From positions 310,001-374,000 of the forward strand of contig JAMZAV010000353.1 of NCBI GenBank assembly GCA_024449915.1: a stretch of DNA of 64,000 bases. Direction: 5' to 3'. Source of the DNA: Sweltsa coloradensis. Its lineage: Eukaryota; Arthropoda; Insecta; Plecoptera; Chloroperlidae. This document shows positions 59,753 through 64,000 of the stretch, in pieces (the first letter of the stretch is position 1; each line of letters opens with the position of its first letter). The notes beneath the pieces are model-generated. The model saw only the letters and a list, made by a program, of their open reading frames with translations. It had not been told where the DNA came from and did no database searches. A program made the position numbers and the translations under genes.

Positions 59753-60642
59753 TACTGTTTGGTTTCTAGCTATGCCCATTTTCAACAAAAATGTTGATTG
59801 GAGTTGTTTTATGTCTATTGAATTCATTTTCAAAGACACATTTTCAATGGTACGTGAATAAAGTTTGACGATATTGTACAGTCTCTTAATATCCTGATGT
59901 ACAAAATTACATGAAAGTAACAAACAACAAACATATTCGTATTCAGGGTACCCGCTCAGTCACAACTAACAAGGACTTTCAGTGGGGAATTTATTTGAAT
60001 TAACTTCGTCCTACATTCTAGCTAATTACAAAGTTGGATGGATCTATGTGAAATTGTTAAGTGTCCATTAAATAGGGCGTGGAAGCATCGCGTACTAGAC
60101 GAAACTTATTCTGTCTTGTAAGTTGGGACTTTCGTAACGTATGGCTTTCTTCACCAAGTGTGTAGTAATTTTGAATTATAATTATTCTTTGAGTTTTCTA
60201 AAAAAAAAAAATGTTAGTTGTGGCCAGAAATTGATACCATTGAGTAGATAAAGTAATCATAATTTACATCTTAATTGTTTCAGTTGATGATCGTGATATG
60301 TCGTATCGACCCGGTGACGATTGTAATGGACCATATTTTCTGCTTCACATAATCTTAATCCAGTGTTGACCATCTGATGTGACCGTGCATTTTCTTCATT
60401 CTTATCTTATTACCCCAACAAAATTGAAAATATGTGTTTTTCCTTTAAAATGTCCGCATTCGGAATGTTGACATGTTGCTCTTTGATTATAATTATAAAC
60501 TTATTTTAAAAAAATCTTAATTCTTGTTGAATGCTAATTAAAATGCTTGTTAATTTTTTTGTAATAGTTAACCTACATTGAAATAATTATGATGTGGGCA
60601 AATACAACGGTACTTTTGAAACCAAAACGTGTAATGAAGATA
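59753..60642. other. Unrecognised stretch with a SINE-A fragment
   Basis: 59935-60000 is a decayed minus SINE-A 3' end (tattcagggtacccgctcag, then gactttcagtgggg). Otherwise no feature was recognised. Confidence 0.45.
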
Positions 60643-61068
60643 AAGTAAATAAATTGTATTTAGAGTCTATCTACTCGGTTATATAACTGATTTTCAGTGA
60701 GGGACAGTAAATCAAAGCGACCAAGCCAACCCTGTAGGACCCGACGCAATCGACGAGTAAACGATAACCAACCAAAGATCAATATTTTTAATAGGAAATA
60801 TAGCAATCAGTGGTATGGACAGTGCGAACACCTGTGGATCAACGCCAGAATCAACAATGCCGCTTCAGAACAACTTTGAATTTATTATGTGCTTCATTGC
60901 TAGGACGGCTCCAAAGTCACCGTTTACAAACTCCTTACTTTACTCTCCTACAAGAACTGATGGACTTAAGTCCAAATCAGAAGTTAAAAAACTTCTGACT
61001 TTGGCGGGAATCGAACCCTGGACCTTCTGCATTGGAATCAGGTAGGCTAACCACAAGACCAACGAGCC
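60643..61068 (-). mobile_element. SINE-A, full-length copy, minus strand
   Basis: On the minus strand it begins ggctcgttggtcttgtggtt at 61068, with a B-box-like gggttcgattcccgcc near 61020-61005. It follows the 30011-30440 copy along its whole body. It ends with agatagactctaaatacaat and an ATTTACTTT tail at 60643-60660. It differs from the 30-kb copy by scattered substitutions. The three overlapping plus frames inside are antisense by-products. Confidence 0.88.
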
Positions 61069-61379
61069 ACACGATGTTATGTTTTATTTACACGATTCAA
61101 TACATGGCTATAATTTTTGTAATTTTTCCACAAATGTAGTTCAAAATATGCATCTCATAAATGAATTATTATAATGCGATAGCTTTAGTATTTAAATTGC
61201 GGTTTTATATGGAAATAAAAGTGTTCACTGCACCAAGGGTTAACCGGTTAAGTATAATGACTATAGCCTAGTTTGAAGCACAGTGTATGTGGCGAGCAGA
61301 TAACACCCACACCACTACTTTATTCCCTGTACTAAACAACTTTGATGTATCCATTGCAATTTCAGTCTTTTCCATTTGC
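61069..61379. other. Unrecognised AT-rich stretch
   Basis: No feature is supported. Confidence 0.4.
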
Positions 61380-62060
61380 CCTGGTGCAATTTAGCGTAGC
61401 CAAAAGAGATTAGCGCAATAAACTCGGCTCTCTTCGTTTGTATGCAAATGAGTTCCCGAGTGAAACTATAGGGTGGATTAGTTGGGCATTTTCCGTTGCG
61501 ATTTCAATCCCGACAAAAAACTTTCCTGTGCATTTCGGATGTATTTTTAATTTTATTCTTCTAACGGAAGTTAATGTATTTCACGCGATTTCGTTTGTGT
61601 CACTCTTACTTGCTTCGCCGGGAAATTAAAAGGTTTTTCTTGTTGATGTGTCTAAGGATCGAAACACAATGAATTTCCTCACGGCTTTCATTTCGTTTTC
61701 TTTTCAAAGCGTGTTGTTATTCAAAGCAGAGTTTCAGCAATTTGAACAATTGAATTCTGAGAGAGCGTTCAAACTTAATATAAAACGAGCTGCGATGCAG
61801 ATCTGCTGTCGCGCGGAGGAAAAGTTGAGTTCCCGGACGATCTTGTACACAGAAAGAAAGTTAGCTCTCGTGGCCATGGGACACTCGGACGCGAAGAAGT
61901 TCAACCGATCAGTAAGTGTCCTCCGGAGACTAATCCTGAAACTTAAAGAAACGACGTCCCGTGAAGTGTTAAATGAAATGAGCGCTGCGAGATTCTGAAC
62001 GTTTGCTGAAACAAAACTGTTGCTTACTTGAGACTTCGCGAAACCTTTCTTCACTGTAGA
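61380..62060 (+). other. GC-balanced unique block with a 116-codon frame
   Basis: The block contrasts with its AT-rich flanks and holds no repeat seen elsewhere. A plus frame at 61648-61998 encodes a basic, K/R/E-rich 116-residue product with no recognised domain. A potential donor atca|GTAAGT lies at 61912 inside it, and a 126-codon minus frame overlaps. It could be an exon or 5' end of an unknown gene, a conserved non-coding element, or chance. I would not annotate a protein on this evidence. Confidence 0.25.
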
Positions 62061-62945
62061 GAGGCAAACACTATCGTAGATGCAGAAAACAATGCAGACA
62101 TAAAATGAAAACAATTGGCTTTATGTGCAACTTTTCTATTTTCTATTTTTGGACAGTTGTTTTCCAAGTATCCATGTAAATGCTATTATTATACAGTGAC
62201 AACTTAGCCAATTAAGTAAGTTCTTCTCATGCAATGACACTTTGAAATGCTTTTGATTTGCTCGTACCATTTACATATCTCACACAACTATAATGTTGAA
62301 CATCCACTAATTTTGTCATAAATATAACTATAACCCTTTTACGAATTCATTTTTCTTGTTCGTAACATATTTACAAAGTAAAATGAAATAAAAAGTTAAT
62401 ATAATATTAAAATTTCATGGCTGCCCTTGATACATTTTGAACCTTAACAGTTTTGACATTTGTGTGACTTCAATTACTTCAATCCCTTCTCCTAAATAAA
62501 GCGTACTATTTTCTTGCTTTTTATTATATTTTCTAATCTTCCCACTTCTTTAAATGTATCCTCTTTTTTCCTTCTTTTTCCTCTCAAAATTATTAAAAGA
62601 TATCAATGTTAAAGTTGTTTACTGTTACTTGCTTATATTTTGTTTAATCCTTCTTATATTTTATCTTGGTACACCATGAAATTTACTTTGTATATTTCTT
62701 TTGAGTTTGTTATCAATAAATAAAATGTATATGAGAAGCATTTTTATAATACTTTAACTGATTGTTTATTACGTGTACTTAAACATTCATATTGCATGTA
62801 AACACTGATATTTTGCTGCAATATCGCTCATTTATCAGTATGATTTGAATAGTACTATATTATAATAATGCCATTCTAACTTTGCAGCACACAACACTAG
62901 GGAGGTAATAGAAAGGTAAGAAATTTCATTTCTCTGAGATATATT
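62061..62945. other. Unrecognised AT-rich stretch
   Basis: T-rich and pyrimidine-rich at 62500-62590. No feature is supported. Confidence 0.4.
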
Positions 62946-63260
62946 TTCCTTGCATTCGTTTCATCGCGTACAATCACTTTTGTTGCAGCAACGTCCAGCA
63001 AGTTCGCAATCATCAATCTTCCTCCCGCCTTCAAGTTTGGTTGATGTGATGTCATTTACAGACAAGCTCGGCGTCGCGACGCTAGCCGGCGTCACCCGAC
63101 TTGGCTCCCAGCCAGCTGTGTGGCCGTCGCCGTTGTAGTGGACGGGGTTGGGGTCGGGGCAAGGTTTTAGTGAACTCGCCGACGCCCCTGGCTTGTGACG
63201 AGTCCTCATTGTATCGCTTGCAACAGACTTTACACAGCTAGAGCCCACGACAACTTGTTT
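62946..63260 (-). other. CpG-rich island with a 95-codon minus frame
   Basis: 63000-63240 is the most GC- and CpG-rich unique stretch of the right end (ctcggcgtcgcgacgctagc). A minus frame at 63248-62961 has the start MGSSCVKSVASDTMRTRHKP and is rich in S, P, T and C, with no recognised domain. The position upstream of the minus-strand Ras-like exon makes an upstream exon or promoter of that gene conceivable, but 31 kb separate them and no donor in the right phase was established. Confidence 0.25.
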
Positions 63261-64000
63261 GCTGGCATTTGTTATTGGAGCGTACGGAGTGGTGTGTGGG
63301 TACCCAAAATTTCGGGTCGGGTCAGGTTTTAAAAGCCAACCCGATGCTTAAAAAAATGTACTCGATTTTCGGGTAACGTTAAAAATATATTTGAAGGTTT
63401 GGTGGAGGTGCCGGTCCAGACAATTTTTAAATAATATCATATAACTTATTCAAAATGCATTCGATGAAACACTAGACAATAGAAAATGAATTGGGAGACA
63501 TTATTTTGTAAGATTTTACAAGTTTTTTTTTACCCATTTTAACGGTCAGTACAATAACGGTTGTTGTTTCCTACCCGTCCCGAAAACTCTAATCAGTTAA
63601 GTACCCAAACCCGACCCCTTTGTCGAAACCTGTACCTGTTCAGTCCTAAACGTAAAATGCATTATACATTTTTGATTCATCAAATAAAATGCATTTTTAA
63701 ATGTTCATGTTAGATTATTTGAGGAGGCTATTGATACATTTTTGGTATGGAGAATTAAACATTTTCATTTTCAATTAAGAGCAATAGGACATTTTATAGC
63801 GTCTACTTAAACTCTATACACGTATATATAAAAGTGGATTATTTCAATTTGAATCTAAACGTTGAATATTATTTATATTAATGCAGTTTCTGTTTTGAAT
63901 TGAAGGTATTTCTAAAAAGTACAATAAGTCGAGCAAAGAAATTTTCACTAGTCAATTGGCAAACCTTATTTCTATACTTGTAGTTTTAATTTTATAACTT
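63261..64000. other. Unrecognised sequence with motif copy
   Basis: One GGTGGAGGTGCCGG motif lies at 63401-63414 (ending ggtcc rather than gggt). Flanking G/C-rich strings ttcgggtcgggtcaggtttt (63319) and acccgtcccgaaaactc (63573) are partly complementary, hinting at a decayed inverted repeat of about 280 bp. Confidence 0.4.

Noticed and set aside
61734..62114. 126-codon minus frame
   Set aside because: It overlaps another frame on the plus strand with comparable support; composition is serine/leucine-rich with no recognised domain.

Overview
The window reads as nuclear DNA of an animal with introns and a large mobile-element load. It is AT-rich, has no operon-like coding and no open frame longer than about 127 codons, and carries tRNA-derived SINEs, many short terminal-inverted-repeat (TIR) elements, fold-back palindromes and micro/minisatellites. 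An insect, perhaps a hemipteran or a relative, is my best guess: the SINE body at 50.9 kb resembles insect SINE bodies and the one protein-coding exon resembles an insect Ras-like GTPase. No species can be named from the sequence alone.

One protein-coding exon is convincing: minus strand 32151..32000, the N-terminal P-loop exon of a Ras-superfamily small GTPase, with an AG acceptor and a GTGAGT donor. No partner exon is recognisable on either side, so much of the window is probably intron or flank of this gene. Directly upstream (transcription-wise) lies a degenerate minisatellite at 32160-32590. It carries twelve exact AGGTCA hexamers in one orientation, six of them as TCAAGGTCA, the extended half-site bound by FTZ-F1/ERR-type nuclear receptors.

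Layout. 1-8 kb: a hairpin, a probable LTR (2504-3590, minus) and a 2-kb block of TIR and fold-back repeats (5993-8026). 8-25 kb: mostly unrecognised AT-rich DNA with SINE fragments, a 60-bp minisatellite and GC-richer blocks. 25-31.7 kb: an 86-bp minisatellite, a second copy of the TIR element of 6 kb, then a nested cluster (older element, full-length SINE, MITE, dispersed repeat, MITE, tRNA-like SINE). 32-37 kb: the Ras-like exon and receptor-site array, an inverted copy of the MITE plus SINE pair, a GC-balanced block with a tandem duplication, and a (TTA)37 tract. 37-52 kb: mostly unrecognised sequence with a hairpin, a 141-bp MITE, SINE fragments, a repeating GGTGGAGGTGCCGGGT motif and a 0.5-kb fold-back next to a SINE. 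52.5-58.2 kb: a 5.7-kb palindrome with about 1.65-kb arms. A 146-bp element sits in its left arm, and a 1562-bp TIR element, itself holding a 213-bp MITE, sits in its right arm. 58-64 kb: a 48-bp minisatellite, a third relative of the 6-kb element, a full-length SINE in minus orientation and two GC-richer blocks that may be regulatory or exonic.

The most informative structures are the nested palindrome, whose sister arm preserves the empty insertion site, and the nuclear-receptor half-site array next to the GTPase exon. All comparisons were made by eye; no alignment or database search was run.
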